From NCBI GenBank assembly GCA_018830105.1, contig JAHJTC010000024.1, forward strand, positions 186,001-250,000: 64,000 nt of DNA, given 5' to 3'. Made by a program: the position numbers and the translations under genes. Shown piece by piece: positions 7,897-15,862 of this stretch. The notes beneath the pieces are model-generated. The model was not told the DNA's origin. It did not search any database and was given only the letters and a program-made list of their open reading frames with translations. The stretch's first letter is position 1. The number at the start of each line of letters is the position of its first letter. This DNA comes from Bacteroidota bacterium. Its GTDB lineage: Bacteria; Bacteroidota; Bacteroidia; Bacteroidales; F082.

Positions 7897-9228
7897 CTAC
7901 AGCATTTCAACACGATAAACATGTTGTGTGTTATTAGAAATTTTAAACCGATTATCCAAACGATAGCCTATCAACCAGATAATCTGATTATCCGCATCAA
8001 GCAGTAAAAACGTATTTCGTTTTTGGCTTTCAGTGAATTTTTCATCTGTAAAAAAATCGCTAAGCAGTTTTGTCCCTGTCATACCCAACGGAAAGAAACG
8101 ATCACCCTGTCGCCATTTCCTTATTTTTAGCGGAAACTTCAGGCGATCAAAATCAAGAATTGCCAGCTTGCGACTTTTCTCAAGCACAAAGTTTTCATCA
8201 ACTAACACGCTTTGAAACTTTAGCTTTACCGGAAAATCGAGCCTATTGGCCTGCTCACCGATCTGCCATTCGGATAGTTCATTGAGCCCCTCTGCTTTTT
8301 TTATCAATTCCAGGTATTCACGCCCAACAAAAAGTTCGTAGCCATCACCCAGGAAATGTTTCCCGGATGGCCTATCAATACACAGCTTTATCTCATCTAC
8401 CTGCGCAGCATTAAAGCCGTAATCCTTTAATAATCTGTGCAGCAAAACCTGAAAATCTGGTAATTTTTGCAGCATTTTCTTGTCAATAAGTTTCCCATTA
8501 TCCGTGGTAGTAACCAACTTTTCGAGCTGTTGTTCCAGCAAAAAACGAAACAAGGTCTCTTCCTCTCCCAGCATGGCAGATGAAGCAGCAATCTTGTCCA
8601 AATATTGCTCATCTATCTGATTCAATGCGGGCAAAAGGGTATGCCGAATATGATTGCGTAAATATTTATGCTCGTTGTTGGATTTATCTTCGCGCCAGGT
8701 TAATTTCCGTTCCAACGCAAACGCAAGGATCTGCGCTCTTCCGGCAAAAAGGAGAGGGCGGCCAAGAAATCCATTTGTTGGCCGCATTGCCTTAAGCCCT
8801 GATATTCCGGAACCTCTCAACAGATTAATAAAGAAAGTCTCCACCTGATCATCGCGGTGGTGCGCCAACAAGATTTTCTGAAAATTGTGCTCAGCTTGCA
8901 ATTGAGCAAACCAGTCGTAGCGCAGCTCGCGGGCAGCCATCTGTATTGAGCATTTATTATTTTGGGCATATTCAGCTGTTTCAAAGCTTCTTACAAACAG
9001 TTCCAGTTGGTATTTGCCGGCAAGATCACGCACCAGTAATTCATCGGCCATTGAATCTGCTTCCCGAAGTTGAAAGTTGCAATGCGCCAATGCGGGTTTA
9101 ATACCGGTTTCCAGTAAAATATGCAGCAGGCATACAGAATCAAGCCCTCCACTAATGGCAAGAACCATTTTATCTGTTTCATGAAAAATCCGGTGAGTCT
9201 TAACGTATGAGTTAAACTTATCAAGCAT
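7897..9228 (-). CDS. tilS: tRNA(Ile)-lysidine synthase TilS
   Basis: TilS attaches lysine to C34 of the CAU-anticodon tRNA-Ile so that it reads AUA, using ATP. The N-terminal PP-loop SGGLDSVCLLH is intact, followed by the conserved RELRYDWF and LLAHHRDDQVETFFINLLRGSG segments. The C-terminal TilS domain includes RKWRQGDRFFPLGM, LSDFFTDEKF and WLIGYRLDNRFKI. At 443 residues it has the full length of the family. The ATG at 9228 (MLDKF) is the usual family start; an in-frame TTG lies two codons upstream. A -7 box sits so close that the transcript could be leaderless. It converges on the DUF2807 gene with 9 bases between stops. Confidence 0.95.
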   Translation of the reverse strand: MLDKFNSYVKTHRIFHETDKMVLAISGGLDSVCLLHILLETGIKPALAHCNFQLREADSMADELLVRDLAGKYQLELFVRSFETAEYAQNNKCSIQMAARELRYDWFAQLQAEHNFQKILLAHHRDDQVETFFINLLRGSGISGLKAMRPTNGFLGRPLLFAGRAQILAFALERKLTWREDKSNNEHKYLRNHIRHTLLPALNQIDEQYLDKIAASSAMLGEEETLFRFLLEQQLEKLVTTTDNGKLIDKKMLQKLPDFQVLLHRLLKDYGFNAAQVDEIKLCIDRPSGKHFLGDGYELFVGREYLELIKKAEGLNELSEWQIGEQANRLDFPVKLKFQSVLVDENFVLEKSRKLAILDFDRLKFPLKIRKWRQGDRFFPLGMTGTKLLSDFFTDEKFTESQKRNTFLLLDADNQIIWLIGYRLDNRFKISNNTQHVYRVEML

Positions 9229-9231
9229 ACA

Positions 9232-9262
9232 CAAAGTTATAACTCTTTATGCAACAAAAATA
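9232..9262 (-). promoter_or_regulatory. Two candidate -7 boxes for tilS
   Basis: On the minus strand TAACTTTG occupies 9239-9232, just 3 bases from the ATG at 9228, and TATTTTTG occupies 9262-9255. The first would give a leaderless message, the second a leader of about 20 bases. Confidence 0.4.
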
Positions 9263-9271
9263 AAAGTGCAT

Positions 9272-9300
9272 AAAAAATCCCGCCTTTAAAGGCAGGATTT
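9272..9300 (-). terminator. Terminator of the korAB operon
   Basis: AAATCC (9275-9280) and GCCTTT (9282-9287) pair with AAAGGC (9288-9293) and GGATTT (9295-9300) with one C-A mismatch. The A-rich stretch on the left gives a U run on the minus-strand transcript. It follows the korB stop by about 20 bases. Confidence 0.75.
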
Positions 9301-9320
9301 TATGTAGCATTAACTTTCTA

Positions 9321-10355
9321 TTATTCAACCGTCCAGGTATTTCCGCTATTGAGCAAGTCGTCCACGGATTTAATTTTTGAATTTTCAATTTCATGCTTAA
9401 TGGTGTCTTCCATCGATTGATCGAAAGTATCAGCCTTTACAGACCTAATAACGCCAAGTGCAACCGGAAACTCTGGTGGCATCATGCGCGCAATCATCAT
9501 ATGGATACCCGTATCTTCTTCATACTGATCATGAACCAGCAAATCACTTTCTTTCACGCCATTTTCGCCAATCGTAACCACTTCCAATCGCGTTCCTTTG
9601 AGCACAATACCGAACTCTCCATTTTTGCCATATTTGAGTGGCTTACCCTGTTCGAGCCAAAGCTGATACTGATCTCTGGTTTCGCGGCTGGTAATTAATT
9701 CATGTGCTTTATTTGAAAAAATTACGCAATTCTGAAGGATCTCAACTATTGATGTGCCCTTATGCTTTGCCGCTTCAATAAAAATAGAGGTCATGGCTTT
9801 AGGATTGATATCGATAACGCGGGCAAAAAAGTTCCCCTGCGCACCAATCACTAATTCTCCGGGGTTAAAAGGGCGTTCAAATGTTCCCTGGGGGCTTGTT
9901 TTGGTTTTACTGCCCTGAGGTGTTGTGGGGGAATACTGACCTTTTGTAAGCCCGTAAATTTTATTGTTAAACAACAAAACATTGATATCGATATTGCGGC
10001 GAATGGTATGGATAAAATGATTTCCACCAATAGCCATGCTGTCTCCATCGCCGGTAATCATCCAAACACTCAGCTTGGGATTGGCCAGTTTAACTCCGGT
10101 TGCAAGTGGTGCCGCTCGTCCATGGATACTATGAAATCCATAGGTATTCATATAATAAGGAAATCGGGAAGAACAGCCAATTCCGGAAACCACCACGAAA
10201 TCTTCTTTCTTAACCCCCAAATTAGGAAATACGTTTTCAACAGCACGCAAAATGGCATGATCGCCACATCCCGGACACCATTTTACCATTTGGTCACTTG
10301 AAAAATCTTCTTTGGTCAACTGCATTACATCAGTTTCTATTATTTGGTTTTCCAT
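9321..10355 (-). CDS. korB: 2-oxoacid:ferredoxin oxidoreductase, beta subunit
   Basis: This subunit binds thiamine diphosphate and, with KorA, oxidatively decarboxylates 2-oxoglutarate to succinyl-CoA, passing electrons to ferredoxin; in the reducing direction it fixes CO2. Visible features are WCPGCGDHAIL near residue 27, the TPP/Mg motif GDGDSMAIGGNHFIHTIRRN, and NNKIYGLTKGQYSPTT. At 344 residues it matches the 2-oxoglutarate type rather than the pyruvate enzyme. The long two-subunit form (beta about 340, alpha about 615) is typical of KorAB in Bacteroidota. It starts 3 bases after korA ends. Another 2-oxoacid substrate cannot be excluded from sequence. Confidence 0.92.
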   Translation of the reverse strand: MENQIIETDVMQLTKEDFSSDQMVKWCPGCGDHAILRAVENVFPNLGVKKEDFVVVSGIGCSSRFPYYMNTYGFHSIHGRAAPLATGVKLANPKLSVWMITGDGDSMAIGGNHFIHTIRRNIDINVLLFNNKIYGLTKGQYSPTTPQGSKTKTSPQGTFERPFNPGELVIGAQGNFFARVIDINPKAMTSIFIEAAKHKGTSIVEILQNCVIFSNKAHELITSRETRDQYQLWLEQGKPLKYGKNGEFGIVLKGTRLEVVTIGENGVKESDLLVHDQYEEDTGIHMMIARMMPPEFPVALGVIRSVKADTFDQSMEDTIKHEIENSKIKSVDDLLNSGNTWTVE

Positions 10356-10358
10356 GGA

Positions 10359-12206
10359 TTAATCCTTTAAAAGTTCATTAAATTTTTCTTCCAGCTCTGC
10401 TACCATAAAGGGCAAACCCTGAATCTTATTGTATTGGTGATATTTAAACTGCGGGAAATTCATTCTCAGGTATTTCACAAATTGCCCGTTGTTTATTTCG
10501 CACACAATAATTTTCTTGTAACGTGCAAAAATTTCTTCTGTGTTTTTAGGCAAAGGCATCAGGTTACGAAAATGCGCATGAGCCACTGATTGTCCTGCCT
10601 GAATCATTTTTTCAACCACCGTTAGAACTACCCCGTAGGTCCCGCCCCAGCTAACTACCAGCAAATCTGCATCTTTATCACCAAAAACCTCTTGTTCAGG
10701 AATATAATTAGCAACACGCATCACTTTCTCTTCGCGCAGCCAGGTCATTCTTTCATGGTTCAGCGGATCGTGTGATACATTACCAATAACATCCTGTTTT
10801 TCAAGACCACCAATACGATGCCTGAGGCCTGGTGTTCCGGGCACTGCCCATTGACGATTCAAGCGTTCGGCATCCCGTTTGTAAGGTTTGTATTCGGCAT
10901 CATCAGCCTCAACGACAGGTGGCACAATAGCTGGAAGATTGGCAACAGTAGGAATTTTAAAAACTTCTGAGCCATTGGCCAAAGAGCCATCAGTGAGTAA
11001 AATGACTGGTGTCATATGCTCCATCGCCAATTTTGAAGCTTCATAGGCACTGTAAAAACAATCGACAGAGCTACGTGCAGCAATAACAATTACGGGAGCT
11101 TCACCGTTGCGGCCATAAAGCGCCTGCATTAAATCGCTCTGCTCAGATTTAGTTGGAAGACCTGTTGACGGTCCCCCGCGCTGCACATCAACAATCACAA
11201 TCGGTAATTCTGTCATTACAGCAAGTCCGATGGCTTCACTTTTTAGTGATAAACCGGGGCCACTTGTTGTGGTAATGGCTAAGGAACCGGTAAAACTTGC
11301 ACCAATAGTTGAAACAATTCCGGCAATTTCATCTTCAGCCTGGAAAGCCTTTATAGAAAGATTTTTATGCTTTGTAAGTTCCTGTAGGATTTCTGTTGCA
11401 GGTGTTATTGGGTATGAACCCAAAAACAGATTTCGTCCCGAACGCTCAGAGGCTGCCATAAATCCCCAGGCTGTGGCAATATTTCCCGTAATATTTCTGT
11501 ACCGGCCTTTTTCAAGCGCAGCAGGTTCAACCTTAAAAGTATTGGTTAACAGCTCAATGGTATCGGCAAAACTAAAACCTGCAGCCAAAACTGCCTTGTT
11601 AGCTTCAACAATCAGCGGATTAGATTTAAACTTTTGTTCAAAGTAATTATTTACCAGGGTAATATCTCTATTGAATAAGTACATCACAATACCCAAAGCA
11701 AACATGTTCTTTGTTTTGAGTGTTGATTTCATATCCAAGTTAAGATGCTTAACGGCTTCTTTGGTTAACGAGGAGATGGGAGCTTTGATCAATTTATAAG
11801 CATCAAGCGAGCCATCAAGGGTTGGATCTGTTAAGTAACCAGCCTTTTCTATTCCTTTTTCAATAAAAGCATCTTCATCAACAATAATAATGGATCCCGC
11901 TTTTATCCAGCGCATATTAGCCTTAAGTGAGGCAGGATTCATTGCAATAAGAACATCGGCCAAATCACCGGATGTGTGGACTGTTTTTTGTCCAAAATGT
12001 ATTTGAAAGCCTGAGACTCCTGAAACCGTACCCTGAGGAGCACGTATCTCTGATGGATAGTCGGGAAATGTTGCAAAATCATTCCCGGCAAAAGCCGTAG
12101 AATCGGAAAATAAAGAACCGGTAAGCTGCATCCCGTCACCAGAATCACCGGCAAAGCGTATTACGACTTGATCGAGTTCAACAACCTTGCTGTTTTTGCT
12201 TGTCAT
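10359..12206 (-). CDS. korA: 2-oxoacid:ferredoxin oxidoreductase, alpha subunit (gamma-alpha fusion)
   Basis: This 615-residue protein fuses the gamma domain (residues 1 to about 190, opening VVIRFAGDSGDGMQLTGSLF) to the alpha pyrimidine-binding domain (GSYPITPATEILQEL near residue 268, TTSGPGLSLKSEAIGLAVMTELPIV) and the C-terminal domain II (VVSWGGTYGVVLTVVEKM). It pairs with KorB directly downstream. No intrinsic [4Fe-4S] delta domain is present, so the external electron acceptor is ferredoxin; a ferredoxin gene lies divergently 416 bases upstream. Two minus-strand -7 boxes precede the gene. The pair would feed reduced ferredoxin into anaerobic or microaerobic metabolism. Confidence 0.93.
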   Translation of the reverse strand: MTSKNSKVVELDQVVIRFAGDSGDGMQLTGSLFSDSTAFAGNDFATFPDYPSEIRAPQGTVSGVSGFQIHFGQKTVHTSGDLADVLIAMNPASLKANMRWIKAGSIIIVDEDAFIEKGIEKAGYLTDPTLDGSLDAYKLIKAPISSLTKEAVKHLNLDMKSTLKTKNMFALGIVMYLFNRDITLVNNYFEQKFKSNPLIVEANKAVLAAGFSFADTIELLTNTFKVEPAALEKGRYRNITGNIATAWGFMAASERSGRNLFLGSYPITPATEILQELTKHKNLSIKAFQAEDEIAGIVSTIGASFTGSLAITTTSGPGLSLKSEAIGLAVMTELPIVIVDVQRGGPSTGLPTKSEQSDLMQALYGRNGEAPVIVIAARSSVDCFYSAYEASKLAMEHMTPVILLTDGSLANGSEVFKIPTVANLPAIVPPVVEADDAEYKPYKRDAERLNRQWAVPGTPGLRHRIGGLEKQDVIGNVSHDPLNHERMTWLREEKVMRVANYIPEQEVFGDKDADLLVVSWGGTYGVVLTVVEKMIQAGQSVAHAHFRNLMPLPKNTEEIFARYKKIIVCEINNGQFVKYLRMNFPQFKYHQYNKIQGLPFMVAELEEKFNELLKD

Positions 12207-12228
12207 ATCTATGGGTTTAAAATTGCTA

Positions 12229-12267
12229 CAAAGGTAAAAGTTTTCGCCTTGACCACCCGCAAAAGTA
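12229..12267 (-). promoter_or_regulatory. korAB promoter boxes
   Basis: Two minus-strand matches to TAnnTTTG: TACCTTTG at 12229-12236 and TACTTTTG at 12260-12267, 23 and 54 bases upstream of the korA ATG. Either or both may act. Confidence 0.5.
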
Positions 12268-12575
12268 CATTTTTAGCTTGGTTCTACATCGTTTGCGAAA
12301 AACCTCAAAAACTTTACTATTCAACTGATTTATAATTAGATATAAGCCATTACCCAACAACAACAATTTATACACCGGGGCTTATATATAATGAGTCTAA
12401 ATTCTAAATTATATAATCCAGTTGTTTATAGCTAAATACCGGTATCAGCAACAGTAAAGCATACTCATCTTTTTGAATAAAAAATACATCTTCAGGCTTC
12501 CACTATTTTCTCCTCTCTTTCAATTTAGATTAGCTATAAATTGACAATTTTCACGATTTATATTCATCATACTGT

Positions 12576-12583
12576 TATATTTG
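12576..12583 (+). promoter_or_regulatory. -7 promoter box of the ferredoxin gene
   Basis: TATATTTG fits TAnnTTTG and is 39 bases upstream of the ferredoxin ATG. No clear -33 box at the usual distance. Confidence 0.5.
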
Positions 12584-12622
12584 CAGCACAAACTCAATGT
12601 TAAATTTTAATACTTAATTGTT

Positions 12623-12790
12623 ATGGCTTACAAAATCACTGAAGATTGCACAGCATGCGGCACTTGTATCGATGAATGCCCGGTTGATGCTATTTCTGAA
12701 GGCGACATCTATGTAATTGATCCTGATGTTTGTACTGACTGCGGTTCATGCGCTGATGTTTGTCCTGTTGAAGCAATCTTCCCCGAATAA
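12623..12790 (+). CDS. 2[4Fe-4S] ferredoxin, 55 residues
   Basis: This small soluble electron carrier is the clostridial type. Two CxxCxxCxxxCP clusters are visible: Cys9, 12, 15, 19 and Cys37, 40, 43, 47, each followed by the usual Pro-Val-(Asp/Glu)-Ala-Ile. The sequence starts MAYKITEDCTACGTC and ends EAIFPE. Length is the classic 55 residues. Because it is so short it is easily missed by length-filtered gene calling. It has its own promoter box and terminator, so it is a single-gene unit. Lying head to head with korAB, it is the obvious redox partner of that enzyme, though it could serve other ferredoxin-linked enzymes too. Confidence 0.97.
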   Translation: MAYKITEDCTACGTCIDECPVDAISEGDIYVIDPDVCTDCGSCADVCPVEAIFPE

Positions 12791-12884
12791 AATCACAATT
12801 GAACTTCAAAACGGACAATAGCAGAAGTTATCGCTAAAGTCTGTTCAACTGAATCCAGAATCAGGATTCATGTTTCAAAACATC

Positions 12885-12910
12885 AAAGCCTGTTTTTACA
12901 GGCTTTTTTT
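12885..12910 (+). terminator. Terminator of the ferredoxin gene
   Basis: AAAGCCTGT (12885-12893) pairs with ACAGGCTTT (12898-12906) around a TTTT loop, ending in a run of T to 12910. It is preceded by a smaller hairpin, TGAATCC (12850-12856) with GGATTCA (12864-12870). Confidence 0.85.
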
Positions 12911-12955
12911 GTGGTTTAATGCAGCTTTAGATAGAATGATTCTTAATAAAATACT

Positions 12956-12963
12956 TAACTTTG
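12956..12963 (+). promoter_or_regulatory. -7 promoter box of sucA
   Basis: TAACTTTG fits TAnnTTTG and lies 25 bases before the sucA ATG, downstream of the ferredoxin terminator. Confidence 0.55.
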
Positions 12964-12988
12964 CAAGCACTATTTAAGCAACTTCTTC

Positions 12989-15847
12989 ATGGATAATTAC
13001 GCCTTTCTGAATGCTAACGACCCTGCTGTTATTGATGCACTTTATCAACAGTTTAAAGAAGACCCTTCGCAGCTGGATCCTGAGTTGAAACGCTTTTTCG
13101 AAGGATTCGATTTTGCTTCAAAATCATACAAAAAGCAACCATCTGACGCACAACCAGTTACGAGTAAGGAATTTAAGGTTTTAGGACTTATTGACGACTA
13201 CCGAAAGCGCGGTCACTTATTTACAGCAACAAACCCTGTACGTAAGCGCAGAACCTATAAACCTTCGTTGGAAATTGAAAATTTTGGACTCACCAAAGCA
13301 GATTTAGATACCATTTTTCAAGCTGGGAATGAAGTTGGAATAGGTGCTGCATCTTTGCGTGATATCATCGAAATGTTGGAGCAAACCTACTGCAAATCGG
13401 TGGGTGTTGAATATGTCTATGTGCGCAATACAGAGTTGGTGAAATGGTTGCGCGAAAAAATGGAGCGCATCAGAAACACCCCACAATATCCTGTTTCAGA
13501 TAAAAAATATATCCTTCAAAAACTCTATAGGGCGGTTAACTTCGAAGGTTTCCTTCACAAAAAATTTCCAGGGCAGAAAAGATTCTCACTGGAGGGTGCT
13601 GAATCGCTCATACCCGCTTTAGAAGCCATAATGGAAAAGGGCTCTGAGCTGGGCGTTAAAGAATTTGTGATAGGAATGGCCCACCGCGGAAGGCTCAATG
13701 TGCTTGCCAATGTGATGCGCAAACCCTATGCTGATATTTTTAGCGAATTTGAAGGAAAAGTTTATGAAGATGAAACCTTGCTGGGAGATGTGAAATACCA
13801 TCTTGGATATACTGCCGAACGTAAAACTACCCGCAACAAAATAGTAAAGCTAACTTTAGCCCCAAATCCATCGCATTTGGAAGCTGTTGATCCGGTGGTG
13901 CAAGGAATAGCACGCGCTAAAATTGACCTACTTTATCAAGGCGATTACAATAAAGTAACACCTATTCTAATCCACGGTGATGCATCAGTGTCAGGACAGG
14001 GTATCATCTACGAAATTGCGCAAATGTCGGAATTGAACGGTTATCGCACCGGGGGAACCGTGCATCTGGTCATCAATAATCAAATTGGATTTACCACTGA
14101 TTATCTTGATGGACGCTCCAGCACTTATTCTACCGATGTAGCAAAAGTAACTCAATCTCCCGTATTTCATGTAAATGGAGACGATCCGGAAGCGGTTGTT
14201 TACGCCATACAGCTTGCTATGGAGTTTCGCGAAAAATACCACAAAGACATTTATATCGACCTGCTATGCTACCGCAAATATGGTCATAATGAAGGCGATG
14301 AGCCCCGTTTTACGCAGCCAATACTTTACAAAGCCATTGAAAAACATCCTAATCCTAAAATTATTTATGAGCAAAAACTCATTTCGGAGGGTATCTTAAC
14401 TGCGGAGCAAATAAAGGAAATGGAGGATCACAACTTTGTTCGTCTTGAAGAGAGTTTAACAGGTTCCAAATCACGTGAAAAATCATTTATTAATAACTTT
14501 CTGGCCGATACCTGGCAAGGAATAACAAAAGCAAAAAGCGAAGATTTTGAGAAGAGTCCGGCAACAGGTATCTCCAAGCAATCACTAGTTCATATTGCAA
14601 AACGCCTTACAGACCTCCCGGAGGATAAACAGTTTTTCAGAAAAACTATTCGCCTTCAAAAACAAAGGGCTGAAATGGTTTTCGAAACAGGCCAACTTGA
14701 TTGGGCTATGGGAGAACTGCTGGCCTACGGCAGCTTAGTTTCCGAAAATCTTCCTGTTCGCTTAAGTGGCCAGGATGTTGAGCGCGGCACCTTTTCGCAT
14801 CGGCATGCGGTGCTCAGAGTTGAAGATTCGGAAGAAAAATATGTTCCCCTCAATGCCATTGCTGATGATCAGGCAACTTTTGATGTTTACAATTCACTGC
14901 TATCTGAATATGGTGTTTTAGGTTTTGATTATGGTTATGCGCTTGCATCTCCGAATACCTTAACCATTTGGGAGGCACAGTTTGGTGATTTCAATAATGG
15001 AGCTCAGATAATTTTCGACCAGTTTTTAAGCAGTGCCGAAGATAAGTGGAACGTAATGAACGACTTAGTGGTTTTATTACCGCATGGATATGAGGGTCAG
15101 GGTCCGGAGCATAGTTCGGCACGCATTGAACGGTTTTTAAGTTTATGTGCCGAAAATAATATTCAGGTTGCCAATTGCACCACACCAGCTAACTTTTTTC
15201 ATATTCTTCGGCGTCAACTGAAAAGGCCTTTTAGAAAACCTTTGGTCATCTTCACGCCGAAAAGTTTACTGAGGCATCCTAAATGCGTATCACCGCTCGA
15301 AGATTTTTATACAAAAACCAGCTTCAAAGAAGTCATTGATGACCCAATAGCAGATCCTGACCGAATAGAAAAGGTAATTTTCTGCTCGGGTAAAGTCTAT
15401 TATGATCTGGAAGAAGCCAAGGCAGAAAAAAATAAGGACAGCATTGCAATCGTTCGATTGGAACAACTTTATCCACTTCCTCGTAAACAAATGATGGCAA
15501 TCATCAATCGCTACCACAATGCAAAAACACATCTTTGGGTGCAGGAAGAACCTATAAATATGGGGCCATGGAAGTATATTCATCACGAATTCAAAGAGAT
15601 ACCACTCCGACTCATTGCCAGGCCCCCAAGTGGAAGTCCGGCAACAGGATCTCCCAAATTCCATGCAATCCGCCAGCAAAAAATTATCGACAAAGCACTG
15701 GAAGTATGCGACTGTCCTTATGTAAATAAAGAATGTGGCATGCTGTGTATTGGCAACAAATGGCGCTCCTTTGAAAAAGAGCTGGATGATTTAAATGTAG
15801 ATCAAATCGACAGCAAGTTTCACAATGCAACAAAAAAACTTGAATAA
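12989..15847 (+). CDS. sucA: 2-oxoglutarate dehydrogenase E1 component
   Basis: This thiamine-diphosphate enzyme decarboxylates 2-oxoglutarate and transfers succinyl to the lipoyl group of E2 in the TCA cycle. At 952 residues it is full length. It carries the N-terminal E2-binding motif (FLNANDPAVIDALYQQF), the active-site segment GMAHRGRLNVLANV, IHGDASVSGQGIIYE, INNQIGFTT, GHNEGDEPRFTQP, and the C-terminal transketolase domain with LPHGYEGQGPEHSSARIERF. An unusual C-terminal tail of about 45 residues contains four cysteines (CDCP, KECG, MLCIG, about residues 906-919) that I do not expect in the classical enzyme. sucB follows after 15 bases. No E3 gene is nearby. Confidence 0.95.
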   Translation: MDNYAFLNANDPAVIDALYQQFKEDPSQLDPELKRFFEGFDFASKSYKKQPSDAQPVTSKEFKVLGLIDDYRKRGHLFTATNPVRKRRTYKPSLEIENFGLTKADLDTIFQAGNEVGIGAASLRDIIEMLEQTYCKSVGVEYVYVRNTELVKWLREKMERIRNTPQYPVSDKKYILQKLYRAVNFEGFLHKKFPGQKRFSLEGAESLIPALEAIMEKGSELGVKEFVIGMAHRGRLNVLANVMRKPYADIFSEFEGKVYEDETLLGDVKYHLGYTAERKTTRNKIVKLTLAPNPSHLEAVDPVVQGIARAKIDLLYQGDYNKVTPILIHGDASVSGQGIIYEIAQMSELNGYRTGGTVHLVINNQIGFTTDYLDGRSSTYSTDVAKVTQSPVFHVNGDDPEAVVYAIQLAMEFREKYHKDIYIDLLCYRKYGHNEGDEPRFTQPILYKAIEKHPNPKIIYEQKLISEGILTAEQIKEMEDHNFVRLEESLTGSKSREKSFINNFLADTWQGITKAKSEDFEKSPATGISKQSLVHIAKRLTDLPEDKQFFRKTIRLQKQRAEMVFETGQLDWAMGELLAYGSLVSENLPVRLSGQDVERGTFSHRHAVLRVEDSEEKYVPLNAIADDQATFDVYNSLLSEYGVLGFDYGYALASPNTLTIWEAQFGDFNNGAQIIFDQFLSSAEDKWNVMNDLVVLLPHGYEGQGPEHSSARIERFLSLCAENNIQVANCTTPANFFHILRRQLKRPFRKPLVIFTPKSLLRHPKCVSPLEDFYTKTSFKEVIDDPIADPDRIEKVIFCSGKVYYDLEEAKAEKNKDSIAIVRLEQLYPLPRKQMMAIINRYHNAKTHLWVQEEPINMGPWKYIHHEFKEIPLRLIARPPSGSPATGSPKFHAIRQQKIIDKALEVCDCPYVNKECGMLCIGNKWRSFEKELDDLNVDQIDSKFHNATKKLE

Positions 15848-15862
15848 CAAACCCTTACCATT

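Larger units (their letters stand above)
12207..12622. other. Divergent regulatory region between korA and ferredoxin
   Basis: This 416-base AT-rich stretch contains no convincing open frame or RNA gene. I see only promoter boxes at each end: minus-strand TACCTTTG (12229-12236) and TACTTTTG (12260-12267) for korA, and plus-strand TATATTTG (12576-12583) for the ferredoxin. The middle (about 12300-12540) holds nothing I recognise; it is long enough for operators controlling both directions. Confidence 0.5.
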
